Source: an uncultured Actinomycetaceae bacterium (lineage in GTDB: Bacteria; Actinomycetota; Actinomycetes; Actinomycetales; Actinomycetaceae). From it: a stretch of 64,000 nt of DNA. This document shows, in pieces, positions 53,638-62,093 of this stretch. A program made the position numbers and the translations under genes. The stretch lies in NCBI GenBank assembly GCA_902464405.1, contig CABQJD010000004.1, positions 84,354 to 148,353 of the forward strand. The letters are read 5' to 3'. The notes under the pieces are model-generated. The model did no database searches, was not told the DNA's origin, and saw nothing but the letters and a program-made list of their open reading frames with translations. Numbering within the stretch: the stretch's first letter is position 1; every line of letters begins with the position of its first letter.

Positions 53638-54954
53638 ATGGCTATCTCGTCTTTTCCACTCCGTTTTCCAGCTCACATTCTTTTACTCGGCTCAGGTGAG
53701 CTCGGCAAAGAACTTACGATATCTTTGCAACGGTTTGGCTGCCGCGTGACGGCTGTGGATAGCTACGCCAACGCTCCAGCAATGCAGGTTGCAAACAATT
53801 GGAGAGTTCTCGACATGGCAGACGCCGCCGCTCTCACAGCTCTTATTGACGAGCTCACCCCAGACTTAATCGTCCCCGAAGTGGAAAAACTGGCAGCAGA
53901 TGCACTGATAGAAGCCGCTACGCGCGGATATAGCGTCACGCCCTCTGCACATACTGTTGCGCTCACATTCGACCGTCAGGGAATTCGCACTCTCGCCTCC
54001 AAGCGAGCTGGCGTACCAACCAGCCCATACGCTTTTGCAAGCAGCTACGAGGAACTTTTAACTAGCGCACAAAAGATAGGGTTTCCCTGCTACGTAAAAC
54101 CTACTATGAGTTCAAGTGGGCACGGGCAAAGCCGAGTGGAATCACCAGAAGCTCTAAAAGCAGCATGGGAAGAAGCATCGCATGGAGCGCAATCCGATAC
54201 TGGTCGCGTCATTATCGAGGGCGAAATTGCTTTTGACTATGAAATCACACTCCTCACAGTGCGCCATCTCGATACAACGGATCCACAAAGATCTCGCGTA
54301 GTCACGAGTTTTTGCGAACCTATCGGGCATCGCCAAAGCCACGGCGACTACGTAGAATCATGGCAACCACACCCCATGCCTGCCGCTACACTGGCTCGCG
54401 CACAAGAGATAGCTGCCGCCGTCACTCAAGCTCTCGCAGACGAAACTGTTGAGCACGCTCGCACTGACGACTCTACAGACAGCTCCTCTCTAACTCTCGG
54501 ACTCTTCGGAGTAGAGCTATTCATCAAAGGTGACGACGTCTACTTTTCCGAGCTTTCACCACGCCCACACGATACAGGCATGGTGACGATGATTTCCCAG
54601 CAATTCAGCGAATTCGATCTGCATGCTCGAGCAATTTTAGGTCTGCCTCTACATACCGATATGTGCGTGTCGGCAGCCGCTTCAGCACCATTTAAAAGCC
54701 CTATAGAGATCGAAATGGAAGCAGAAACAGGGCAAACCGATACAGCGCAAGCGCAACCACGCTTCAGCGAAGTAGCGAGCGTCCTTGCCACAGACCCCAC
54801 CATTGAGCTGCGCATCTTCGGTAAACCTGAAGCCCATATCGGCCGCCGCATGGCCGTGGCACTAGCAAGCGCCGATACTGTAGATACAGCGCGAGATCTC
54901 GCTCGCAGTGCAATCAGCAAGCTGAGAATCGAAAAAGGAATCTCGGCTTTATAG
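53638..54954 (+). CDS. purT: Formate-dependent GAR transformylase
   Basis: 438 residues, ATP-grasp enzyme that uses formate and ATP to formylate GAR in purine synthesis. LLLGSGELGKELTISLQRFG at the N-terminus, TFDRQGIRTLASKRAGVPTS, the ATP-grasp loop CYVKPTMSSSGHGQS, and the acidic metal site in GVELFIKGDDVYFSELSPRPHDTG are present. A run of Ala/Glu-rich sequence near 345-370 is longer than in most PurT. TAGAAT ends six bases before ATG 53638, so leaderless. Formate made by the PFL operon can feed it directly. Confidence 0.93.
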   Translation: MAISSFPLRFPAHILLLGSGELGKELTISLQRFGCRVTAVDSYANAPAMQVANNWRVLDMADAAALTALIDELTPDLIVPEVEKLAADALIEAATRGYSVTPSAHTVALTFDRQGIRTLASKRAGVPTSPYAFASSYEELLTSAQKIGFPCYVKPTMSSSGHGQSRVESPEALKAAWEEASHGAQSDTGRVIIEGEIAFDYEITLLTVRHLDTTDPQRSRVVTSFCEPIGHRQSHGDYVESWQPHPMPAATLARAQEIAAAVTQALADETVEHARTDDSTDSSSLTLGLFGVELFIKGDDVYFSELSPRPHDTGMVTMISQQFSEFDLHARAILGLPLHTDMCVSAAASAPFKSPIEIEMEAETGQTDTAQAQPRFSEVASVLATDPTIELRIFGKPEAHIGRRMAVALASADTVDTARDLARSAISKLRIEKGISAL

Positions 54955-55139
54955 CATCTCATATCCAAGTTTTCTTCGAGATATGCGGAGCCCGCCGCAC
55001 TATGCCACCGAAGTAAGCAGCTCAAGCCACGCTATAGAGCCACTGCCTTATGATTGCGAGTACCAATTTACTCGCAATTTATAGCAGAGTTTCATCATAA
55101 GTAAAAGTTAGAAAGAGGCACGTATTCGACGGCACATCT

Positions 55140-55808
55140 CTACGAGGCGACATAGCGCCCGCTTGTATCAACACCGCGCGCTTGATGCACAACCAGCGGA
55201 AATCCTAGCTCAGCTACGCGCTCGGTGAGTACGGGAAGATGAGCTTCCAATACGCTACCGCTCCACACAGTAGTACGAACTTCCACCGAAAGCTCACCAC
55301 GCCTCGCTGCCGCCGTCACCAATCGAAGAGATTCCCACGCAAGCTCGGCACGCCTAAGAGTACCGCCCACCACAGCAGGCATATCTTCCGGAAGCCCTTT
55401 CACATCGATACCAATCCACTCTGGACGAGTGTGCGGATTTTCAATCAATGCCGCTAAACGATCAGGGCGATACCCGCACGTATGCAGACCCACCGGAAAA
55501 TTCTCGGCATGAATTGTAGCTATAGCCGCAGGAAGTGCCGGCTGCGCAGTCGGTTCGCCTCCGCTAATCACAGCGCCATCGAGCAGCCCTCGCCGCGAGC
55601 GCAGCAACGCAAGAAAATCCGCAAACGACTCCGCACCCGCACAAAACGGCTGCAAAGCAGGGTTATGGCAATACACACACCGCCAAGGGCAGCCTTGCGT
55701 AAAAGCAGTCGCCGTGAGTTTCCCCGGCCAGTCAGTTGCCGAGAACGGAATAATGCCAGCTATCTGCAGCTCGCCCACAGTTTCGGAGCTATCGCACCGC
55801 ATACTCAT
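55140..55808 (-). CDS. nrdG: Anaerobic ribonucleotide reductase activating protein
   Basis: 222 residues, radical SAM enzyme that installs the glycyl radical in NrdD. The cluster Cys are in QGCPWRCVYCHNP (CxxxCxxC), with GVISGGEP-type AVISGGEPTAQP next. Its ATG (55808) overlaps the nrdD stop (ATGA), giving translational coupling. It is distinct from PflA elsewhere in the window, which serves PFL. Confidence 0.93.
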   Translation of the reverse strand: MSMRCDSSETVGELQIAGIIPFSATDWPGKLTATAFTQGCPWRCVYCHNPALQPFCAGAESFADFLALLRSRRGLLDGAVISGGEPTAQPALPAAIATIHAENFPVGLHTCGYRPDRLAALIENPHTRPEWIGIDVKGLPEDMPAVVGGTLRRAELAWESLRLVTAAARRGELSVEVRTTVWSGSVLEAHLPVLTERVAELGFPLVVHQARGVDTSGRYVAS

Positions 55809-57640
55809 ACAAGCGCTTCAGAAAAGTACTGGCGTTCGCGGAATTCGCCTTTCTTGCCAGTATTGAAACTCTGCATTGGGCGGAAATATCCCATCACGCG
55901 CGTCCATACTTCAGTTTCGCCACCGCATTGTGGGCACTGCTGGTACTCACCGCTAATATAGCCGTGATCCGAGCATATAGAAAACGTTGGTGTGACCGTG
56001 ACGTACGGCAAATGGAAACCCTCTAGGGCACGCCGAACGAGCTTTGCGCACGCTTCACCCGAACTCATTGCAGCCCCCATATACAGATGCAAAACGGTTC
56101 CCCCTGTGTATTTGCTTTGTAGATCTTCTTGCGCTGCGAGCGCAGCAAACGGATCTGGCGTATACGAAACAGGTAGCTGTGACGAGTTCGTATAGTAAGG
56201 CTCTTCAGCTGATCCTGCTTGAATAATATCGGCGTAGCGTTTGCGATCTTCGCGCGCAAAACGATAGGTCGTTCCCTCTGCTGGCGTTGCTTCTAGGTTG
56301 TACAGATGCCCAGTTTCCTCTTGTGCCTCAGTGAGTTTTTCGTTGATGTGGTCGAGAATTCGCGCCGCCATTTCATGCCCACGCTCGTCAGTAATATCGA
56401 ATTCATCACGTGTGAAATTACGGATCATCTCGTTCATGCCGTTCACGCCGATTGTGGAGAAATGGTTATCAAGCGACGGCAACCAGCGGCGCGTAAAAGG
56501 ATACAGCCCTTTATCGATAAGGGCGGTGACGGTTGCGCGGCGGCGTTCTAGCGTCTGCACCCCAAGCGCAATGAGACTATCCAGCTCCGCGAGCAGCCCT
56601 GCCTCATCATCACAGTGCTTATAGCCCAAGCGAGCCATGTTCATCGTGACGACTCCGATTGATCCAGTCAGCTCCGCCGACCCGAAAAGCCCGTTTCCGC
56701 GTTTCATCAGCTCACGTAAATCGAGCTGTAAACGGCAGCACATGGAACGAATCATCGATGGATCGAGGTCTGAATTGATGAAATTCTGGAAATACGGCAA
56801 ACCATATTTCGCCGTCATCTCAAAAAGCGCAGCAGCATTTTCGCTCTCCCACGGAAAATCGCGAGTGATATTGTAGGTAGGAATCGGGAACGTGAATGGG
56901 CGCCCCTCGGCATCGCCCTCCGTCATCACGTCCATAAAGGCACGGTTAATAATCCCCATTTCTTCAGCTAGATCGCCGTACGTAAAATCGCAGACTTCCT
57001 CGCCAATATAAGGAGATTGCTCAGCGATATCCTCTGGGCATACCCAATCAAAGGTAAGGTTTGTAAACGGCGTCTGCATTCCCCAACGTGAAGGCACATT
57101 GAGATTGAAAATAAACTCTTGCATCGCCTGCTTCACTTCTGCATAATCCAAGCCATCGAGGCGCACAAAGGGAGCCATATAGGTATCGAACGAGCTGAAT
57201 GCCTGCGCACCTGCCCACTCATTTTGGAGCGTACCCAAAAAATTCACCATCTGCCCGAGCGCCGAGCCGAGATGTTTTGGAGGTGCAGATGCAATCATGC
57301 CAGGTACGCCATTGAATCCCTGCTCAAGCAACTGGCGCAAACTCCAGCCTGCACAATACCCCGAAAGCATATCGAGATCATGAATGTGAATAGCACCCGT
57401 GCGGTGAGCTTCTCCAGCTTCACGAGAAAAAACTTTATCAAGCCAATAATTTGCCACAACCTTGCCAGAAGTATTGAGAATCATGCCGCCGAGCGAATAA
57501 TCTTGGTTCGCATTTGCGTTCACACGCCAATCGGAGCGATCGATATATTCTTCAAGAGTAGGAATCGGATCAATAAGGTGAGCTGCGCGCTCAATTTCAG
57601 TGCCCATCTGCGCCTCAAGGTGCTCAATATATGTGCTCAC
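55805..57640 (-). CDS. nrdD: Anaerobic (class III) ribonucleoside-triphosphate reductase
   Basis: About 611 residues, no N-terminal ATP-cone of the E. coli type. The body has the substrate site (SSAELTGSIGVVTMNMARLG), the C-terminal zinc site (CSDHGYISGEYQQCPQCG) and the radical glycine in RVMGYFRP, about residue 584. I use GTG 57640 (VSTYIEHLEAQMG), which has AGAAGGG eight bases upstream, rather than GTG 57658. It makes dNTPs without oxygen, using formate as reductant in this class. Two NrdR-like boxes lie 90-165 bases upstream. Operon with nrdG. Confidence 0.95.
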   Translation of the reverse strand: MSTYIEHLEAQMGTEIERAAHLIDPIPTLEEYIDRSDWRVNANANQDYSLGGMILNTSGKVVANYWLDKVFSREAGEAHRTGAIHIHDLDMLSGYCAGWSLRQLLEQGFNGVPGMIASAPPKHLGSALGQMVNFLGTLQNEWAGAQAFSSFDTYMAPFVRLDGLDYAEVKQAMQEFIFNLNVPSRWGMQTPFTNLTFDWVCPEDIAEQSPYIGEEVCDFTYGDLAEEMGIINRAFMDVMTEGDAEGRPFTFPIPTYNITRDFPWESENAAALFEMTAKYGLPYFQNFINSDLDPSMIRSMCCRLQLDLRELMKRGNGLFGSAELTGSIGVVTMNMARLGYKHCDDEAGLLAELDSLIALGVQTLERRRATVTALIDKGLYPFTRRWLPSLDNHFSTIGVNGMNEMIRNFTRDEFDITDERGHEMAARILDHINEKLTEAQEETGHLYNLEATPAEGTTYRFAREDRKRYADIIQAGSAEEPYYTNSSQLPVSYTPDPFAALAAQEDLQSKYTGGTVLHLYMGAAMSSGEACAKLVRRALEGFHLPYVTVTPTFSICSDHGYISGEYQQCPQCGGETEVWTRVMGYFRPMQSFNTGKKGEFRERQYFSEALV

Positions 57641-57730
57641 GATAAATACCCTTCTCACTTCGCCAGATTCCTAATCCAGCGTTTCTTGCTCTGCAGCTTC
57701 ACTGCCTTTCGCACAAAATGCGCCGAGCAC

Positions 57731-57740
57731 CAATATAGAG
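57731..57740. promoter_or_regulatory. NrdR-like box 1
   Basis: CAATATAGAG matches the core of the NrdR consensus (CwAtATaTwG) at 9 of 10 positions, 91 bases upstream of the nrdD start. Found by eye. Confidence 0.45.
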
Positions 57741-57793
57741 CGAAAATAAATAAAGAAATACCAACATCTAGGGGCGTGTTGTCTTTAGTTTCA

Positions 57794-57803
57794 CTACATA
57801 TAG
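57794..57803. promoter_or_regulatory. NrdR-like box 2
   Basis: CTACATATAG matches the same core at 9 of 10 positions. It starts 63 bases from box 1, about six helical turns. Confidence 0.5.
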
Positions 57804-57970
57804 TACTTTACTGCATAGATGAGAATAAGGTCACACACATTTTGCGAGAGCAAATTCTTTGCTACACAACCTCCTTAAGCAGAGTAGAATGAAAAAGCTT
57901 AGGCTCACATCGCACTAAGCTAGATAAAAAATTTAATGACTATTCACATAGCTTCACTAAGGAGATTTCC

Positions 57971-58387
57971 ATGAGCCAGCCAAATCCCCCCCCCGCTAAC
58001 CAGATTCCGCTAGAGCATGAGCAGCCTCAGCCTCAACAGCAATTCCAGCAAGCACCCTATGCAGCTCAGCCAAATACTGCATACGCGCAATCACAGTTCC
58101 AGCAACCAACGCCGCCCTATGCAACCCAGCCATACCCACAGGCAGGATATCCTTATACTGCTGGCTTAAAATCACGTCTCGTCGCTGGTCTGCTAGGCAT
58201 CTTCCTCGGCGGTTTAGGGATTCACCGCTTCTATCTAGGATTTACGTCAATCGGAGTTGCCCAGATTATCGTCTCTATCTTCACTTTCGGTATCGGATCT
58301 CTGTGGGGGTTCATTGAAGGAATTATGATTCTCGCCAAATCGGCATCGTTTATGTACGACGCTCAAGGAAAACCGCTGGCAGACTAA
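57971..58387 (+). CDS. TM2-domain membrane protein with a C9 tract in its start region
   Basis: 138 residues. A Gln/Pro/Tyr-rich N-terminal half is followed by the TM2 domain: SRLVAGLLGIFLGGLGIHRF then YLGFTSIGVAQIIVSIFTFG and the second helix pair with IEGIMIL. TM2 proteins are small membrane proteins of unclear role. The C9 tract (57986-57994) encodes Pro6-Pro8, five codons after ATG 57971; gain or loss of one C would shift the frame. The ATG has AAGGAG seven bases upstream, and a terminator follows at 58412-58455. Confidence 0.88.
   Translation: MSQPNPPPANQIPLEHEQPQPQQQFQQAPYAAQPNTAYAQSQFQQPTPPYATQPYPQAGYPYTAGLKSRLVAGLLGIFLGGLGIHRFYLGFTSIGVAQIIVSIFTFGIGSLWGFIEGIMILAKSASFMYDAQGKPLAD
57986..57994 (+). 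repeat. C9 tract inside the TM2 gene
   Basis: Three CCC codons in a row after AAT. A change in length by one or two bases moves translation out of frame. Confidence 0.9.
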
Positions 58388-58411
58388 AATTACGCGGACA
58401 TATCCCCTCTT

Positions 58412-58455
58412 ACGCCGTTCTCTCTACTTTAAAAGCGAGAGGACGGCGTCTTTTG
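58412..58455 (+). terminator. Terminator of the TM2 gene
   Basis: ACGCCGT and ACGGCGT arms with inner TCTCTC/GAGAGG pairing (58412-58449), followed by CTTTT. Confidence 0.8.
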
Positions 58456-58461
58456 GCTAAG

Positions 58462-58469
58462 CCCCCCCC
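58462..58469. repeat. C8 tract upstream of the sialidase gene
   Basis: Eight C between the TM2 terminator and the sialidase, 155 bases before the sialidase start. Confidence 0.85.
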
Positions 58470-58624
58470 GCACAAAAAACTCACGTTCCTGAAGGATTCG
58501 AGAGATTTTAAAGAAATAAGTAAAATCACATTTAGAGGATATTTTCAATACTTAATCCATCCTATTGATCATCTCCGACTAATCAATTTCACCTCCAGAA
58601 AACTCACTCAAAATAAAAGACAAG

Positions 58625-59806
58625 ATGACACATAAACTCTCTACAGCCTCGCATTCGCACCCCTTCTCCCTGATCAGCTCTTCCATTGAATCCGCCCCAA
58701 CAACCCGACTCGGCTGGCAGGGAATGCCTATCCCCTCAGCAATAACCGCACAGCTCCCCGCTTCAACCCGAGCCACTCCGCACGTGCGAATTCCCGCTTT
58801 AACCGTTACCGCCTCCGGGAGAATAATCGCAGCTTTCGACCTGCGCCCATCATTTCACGACCTTCCGGGCGCTATTTCCATCGCCTACCGCACAAGCGAT
58901 GATTACGGGCATACGTGGAGCGATCTTCAGCTCCTTATAACTGCAAGTGACGGATGGGGTTATGGAGACGCTTCGCTCATTTCCACGGGTGAAGGACGAG
59001 TAATCTGCCTCTACACTGCTTCACAAGGTCTATCGTTTTGGGATAACGCAGGCGTGACGTCACAACGATGGACTCTGTGCTGCGCAGTGAGTGACGACGA
59101 CGGCGTCACCTGGCAACATCGTCACCTCACGAACGAGCTGCTTGCCAATAACCCAGAAATTTCTTCAGCATTCTTCTCTTCTGGAAACGGAATTCAGCTT
59201 TCCACAGGGCGACTCGTCAATCCCCTTGTCTGGCATAACGGCACCGAAAATACGCCCTACGTTTCGATAGCTATGAGTGACGACGCTGGAGCACACTGGT
59301 TTTTAGGCGAACCGATTCCCGGGCAAGCAGACGAAACAAAAGTTATTGAGCTTGCCGACGGAACGCTCGCTGCCGCAATACGCGGATACCCACAACGCCT
59401 TGTGGCATATTCACAGAATCACGGCTTATCTTGGAGCCAGCCAGCTCCCATGTGTACTGAACCAGGCTGCAACGCAGGATATACATTGTGGAATGGGAAG
59501 CTTGCACTGACGATTCCGCAGCCTCAGCTAGCTCCAGTATGCGAGAGCGGCGAGCAATTCCAAGCTCTCGGCGATCCCTCCTGCGGACGTAGCTCAGGTA
59601 CACTCCAAGACTGGTCAGCGCGGCATAACCTCTGCCTGCTGACCGGATCAGATGCACACAATCTAGAACTGCAGGAAGTGATTGATCCATGCGCATCGGC
59701 GTACTCCGTCGCAATTCCTCTGCCCAACGGCGATCTTGCCATCGCATGGGAACATGGAAACTACGAGGAAATACGATTTTGCGCAATTCATAGTTTTAAT
59801 TCTTAG
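58625..59806 (+). CDS. Exo-alpha-sialidase (GH33-like), no signal peptide
   Basis: 393 residues, six-bladed beta-propeller. VRIPALTVTASGRIIAAFDLRP at about 54-75 has the FRIP-type Arg motif (here VRIP), and Asp boxes are SDDYGHTWS, SDDDGVTWQ, SDDAGAHWF and SQNHGLSWS. Catalytic-type ETKVIELADGTLAAAIRG follows, supplying Glu and a second Arg. There is no N-terminal signal sequence and no anchor, so it should be cytoplasmic, or the start is not ATG 58625. It would remove sialic acid from oligosaccharides. No other nan genes are nearby. The poorly defined start is preceded by AT-rich DNA without a ribosome site. Confidence 0.85.
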   Translation: MTHKLSTASHSHPFSLISSSIESAPTTRLGWQGMPIPSAITAQLPASTRATPHVRIPALTVTASGRIIAAFDLRPSFHDLPGAISIAYRTSDDYGHTWSDLQLLITASDGWGYGDASLISTGEGRVICLYTASQGLSFWDNAGVTSQRWTLCCAVSDDDGVTWQHRHLTNELLANNPEISSAFFSSGNGIQLSTGRLVNPLVWHNGTENTPYVSIAMSDDAGAHWFLGEPIPGQADETKVIELADGTLAAAIRGYPQRLVAYSQNHGLSWSQPAPMCTEPGCNAGYTLWNGKLALTIPQPQLAPVCESGEQFQALGDPSCGRSSGTLQDWSARHNLCLLTGSDAHNLELQEVIDPCASAYSVAIPLPNGDLAIAWEHGNYEEIRFCAIHSFNS

Positions 59807-59848
59807 GATAAGAAACAAAGAAAAGATAAAATTTCAGCTATCATTCGT

Positions 59849-61015
59849 TCATCTAGACGAAGAGCTATCCAGAACTTTAACAATTTCTTTAGCAATCGCA
59901 GCAACCACAGGAACCGCGACAGAATTTCCGAATTGTTTGTATGCCTGAGCATTGCTAACTGGAATAATATATTCTTCAGGAAAGCCTTGGAGTCGCGCAG
60001 CCTCACGAGGAGTAACTTTTCTTGGATTTTTCCCTACCTGCTCAATTAAAATTTCACTGCCATCTTTATAATAGCGAGCTGAAATTGTGTTGCAGTATGG
60101 AGTGTTCACCCCAACAAGAGAAAAGCCAAAACCATTACCTTTTTCTCGATGCTCAATTTTCCGACGCTGATGCCCAGCCCATAGAATATCTGAGATGGTA
60201 TATTTTTCATCCACATCAGATTCTAAAATATCTCCCATACACGTTGGAGTCTTTGGTGGAATAGGAGCTTGGAAATCAAAAAAGTTTTTCACGGTTTTCT
60301 TATGAAAACCCACAATATAAACACGCTCACGATTCTGCGGAACCCCGAAATCTTTAGCTTTAAATAAAAGTGTCGTCACTTCATAATTCAAAGATTCTAA
60401 AGTTGCCATAATTGTAGTAAATGTGCGACCTCTATTATGGCTTTTTAAATTTTTAACATTTTCTAGCAAGAATGCCCGTGGTTGCTTTTCTTTAAGTATT
60501 CTTGCAATATCAAAAAAAAGCGTGCCTCTAGTATCTTCAAAACCTTGTTTACGCCCAGCTTGACTAAAAGCTTGGCAAGGAAATCCACCGACTAGAATAT
60601 CGTGATCTGGCACATCACATGCATGAATCTTTGTAATATCATTTAATGGATTCTCCCCAAAATTAGCTTGATAGGTTTTACAAGCATACTTATCTATTTC
60701 ACTACTAAAGACAACATTAACTGCTTTAGTGCTTAGGAAGCCCAAACGCGTGCCGCCAATACCCGCAAACAGATCAATCATCCGATATCGACCCTCATCA
60801 TTATTAGGAAAAGGCGGATCCTCTGGAAAATCTAAAATACACGTTAGCTCAGGCATAGAAGGAGTTGTTTCACCCGCTTCCCAACGTCTAATCGTCCTAT
60901 CACCATTCTTAGCTAAACCAATGGCATCTGCCAGTTCTTTTTGGGTCATACCAAGCTTAAGACGTTTCTCTTTGATAAGCTTTGCTGCTGCGTGCATCTT
61001 ATTCTGTGTTACCAT
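59849..61015 (-). CDS. DNA (cytosine-5)-methyltransferase with N-terminal regulatory HTH
   Basis: 388 residues. The first 70 or so form an XRE-like HTH (IKEKRLKLGMTQKELADAIG). The C5-methyltransferase motifs follow: I DLFAGIGGTRLGF, IV GGFPCQAFSQAG (catalytic Cys), VI ENVKNL, VIII QNRERVYIVG, and X YKQFGNSVAVPV. The target region between VIII and X fits CCNGG/CCWGG-type enzymes. This layout, an HTH fused to the methyltransferase and a divergent endonuclease, is that of the SsoII type. It can repress its own gene at the operator 61049-61065. Codon and base use is more AT-rich than in neighbours, consistent with transfer. Confidence 0.92.
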   Translation of the reverse strand: MVTQNKMHAAAKLIKEKRLKLGMTQKELADAIGLAKNGDRTIRRWEAGETTPSMPELTCILDFPEDPPFPNNDEGRYRMIDLFAGIGGTRLGFLSTKAVNVVFSSEIDKYACKTYQANFGENPLNDITKIHACDVPDHDILVGGFPCQAFSQAGRKQGFEDTRGTLFFDIARILKEKQPRAFLLENVKNLKSHNRGRTFTTIMATLESLNYEVTTLLFKAKDFGVPQNRERVYIVGFHKKTVKNFFDFQAPIPPKTPTCMGDILESDVDEKYTISDILWAGHQRRKIEHREKGNGFGFSLVGVNTPYCNTISARYYKDGSEILIEQVGKNPRKVTPREAARLQGFPEEYIIPVSNAQAYKQFGNSVAVPVVAAIAKEIVKVLDSSSSR

Positions 61016-61048
61016 CTCTATAGAACTCTACCAACTAAGTGAAGAATA

Positions 61049-61065
61049 GAGGACTAACTGTCCTC
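61049..61065. promoter_or_regulatory. Putative operator of the restriction-modification pair
   Basis: GAGGAC and GTCCTC, perfect 6-base arms around TAACT, centred between the two divergent starts. It contains the GGAC...GTCC core known from the SsoII operator. Confidence 0.6.
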
Positions 61066-61108
61066 ACATCCGCACATTTTAGCATCTTTTTCTTTCCAAG
61101 GAATCGTA

Positions 61109-62026
61109 ATGAGTATTGTTGATCTTGAAAAATACAAAGCCCTTATCAAAGCAGAAAGACAATTGTTTTTTGCTGCTCCTTACGAACTTGCCTACCAGCA
61201 ATTCGTTAAAGCAGCTTTTGATCAACAACCAGCCTCCTATTTTTACACACATGCTAGTGAAATTGTAGATAACTTAAGAGCTAGATGTTGGGATGCATAT
61301 GTTCCTAAAGAAAAAGATTTCACCACTAAAATGTTAAAAGTCCTCATAGGAACTAAAGATATTTCCACTTTTAACGCAGAAGAAGCCCTACTATGGTTTT
61401 TTACCACATACCCAGAACACATCTACCAACTTAGTCTCTCAAATACACAAAGCCGCCGATCTCGAGCAGGAAAAGAATTCGAGGCGATCATCGAATTAGT
61501 TTTATTGGGCGCCGATATACCTCTCGATGTTCAAGGAAATGTTGGAAAGTCTTTTTTCACAAGCAAAGGACTTGGCAAGCTTGTCGATGTAGTGTCTCCA
61601 GGAGTTGCACAATTCACTCTTAATAAAAGAAATACTATGCTTATCAGCGCTAAGACATCTCTAAGAGAACGCTGGCAAGAAGTACCCGAAGAGATGGGGA
61701 GAACAGGTGCACGAGAGATGTTTCTAGTAACTCTCGATAAAACTGCAAGTGCTGAAGTGCTTAACACACTCTATGAACAAAATGTGCAGCTAGTCACTAC
61801 AAAAGCAATCAAAAACGATCACTACGCTAACAACTCACGTGTACTTACTTTTGAAGATCTTATTCAAGAGCTCAAAATAAATGCTTTAAGCTGGGTGAAT
61901 TACAATTACTCTGCTGAGAATAGAAGCGTTGCTGAATCAGTAATAGAAAAACAACTACAGGCTCATAAAAAGCATGCATTTGTATACAAAAAATATCTAG
62001 AGAGAAAGAATACTCTAACCGTATAG
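61109..62026 (+). CDS. Type II restriction endonuclease, SsoII/EcoRII-like fold
   Basis: 305 residues. A PD-(D/E)XK-type core is visible in the middle: RRSRAGKEFEAIIELVLLGA (Glu), KLVDVVSPGV (Asp) and MLISAKTSLRERWQEVPEEM (AK and the Arg-rich recognition segment). The AKTSLRERWQ stretch resembles the AKTTCKDRWRQ of EcoRII and other CCWGG or CCNGG cutters. The ATG at 61109 has AAGGA six bases upstream. It is divergent from the methyltransferase gene across 93 bases. Its sequence target should be protected by that methyltransferase. AT-rich composition suggests transfer as a unit. Confidence 0.82.
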   Translation: MSIVDLEKYKALIKAERQLFFAAPYELAYQQFVKAAFDQQPASYFYTHASEIVDNLRARCWDAYVPKEKDFTTKMLKVLIGTKDISTFNAEEALLWFFTTYPEHIYQLSLSNTQSRRSRAGKEFEAIIELVLLGADIPLDVQGNVGKSFFTSKGLGKLVDVVSPGVAQFTLNKRNTMLISAKTSLRERWQEVPEEMGRTGAREMFLVTLDKTASAEVLNTLYEQNVQLVTTKAIKNDHYANNSRVLTFEDLIQELKINALSWVNYNYSAENRSVAESVIEKQLQAHKKHAFVYKKYLERKNTLTV

Positions 62027-62093
62027 CTCGCTTATAAAAATTCGATTCTGTGCAATATCGAATATAAACAAAACGAAAGAGGGAATACGTCCA

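Larger units (their letters stand above)
57641..57970. other. Divergent control region of nrdD and the TM2 gene
   Basis: 330 bases with no gene. It contains the two NrdR-like boxes and, at the right end, the AAGGAG ribosome site of the TM2 gene. Confidence 0.5.
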
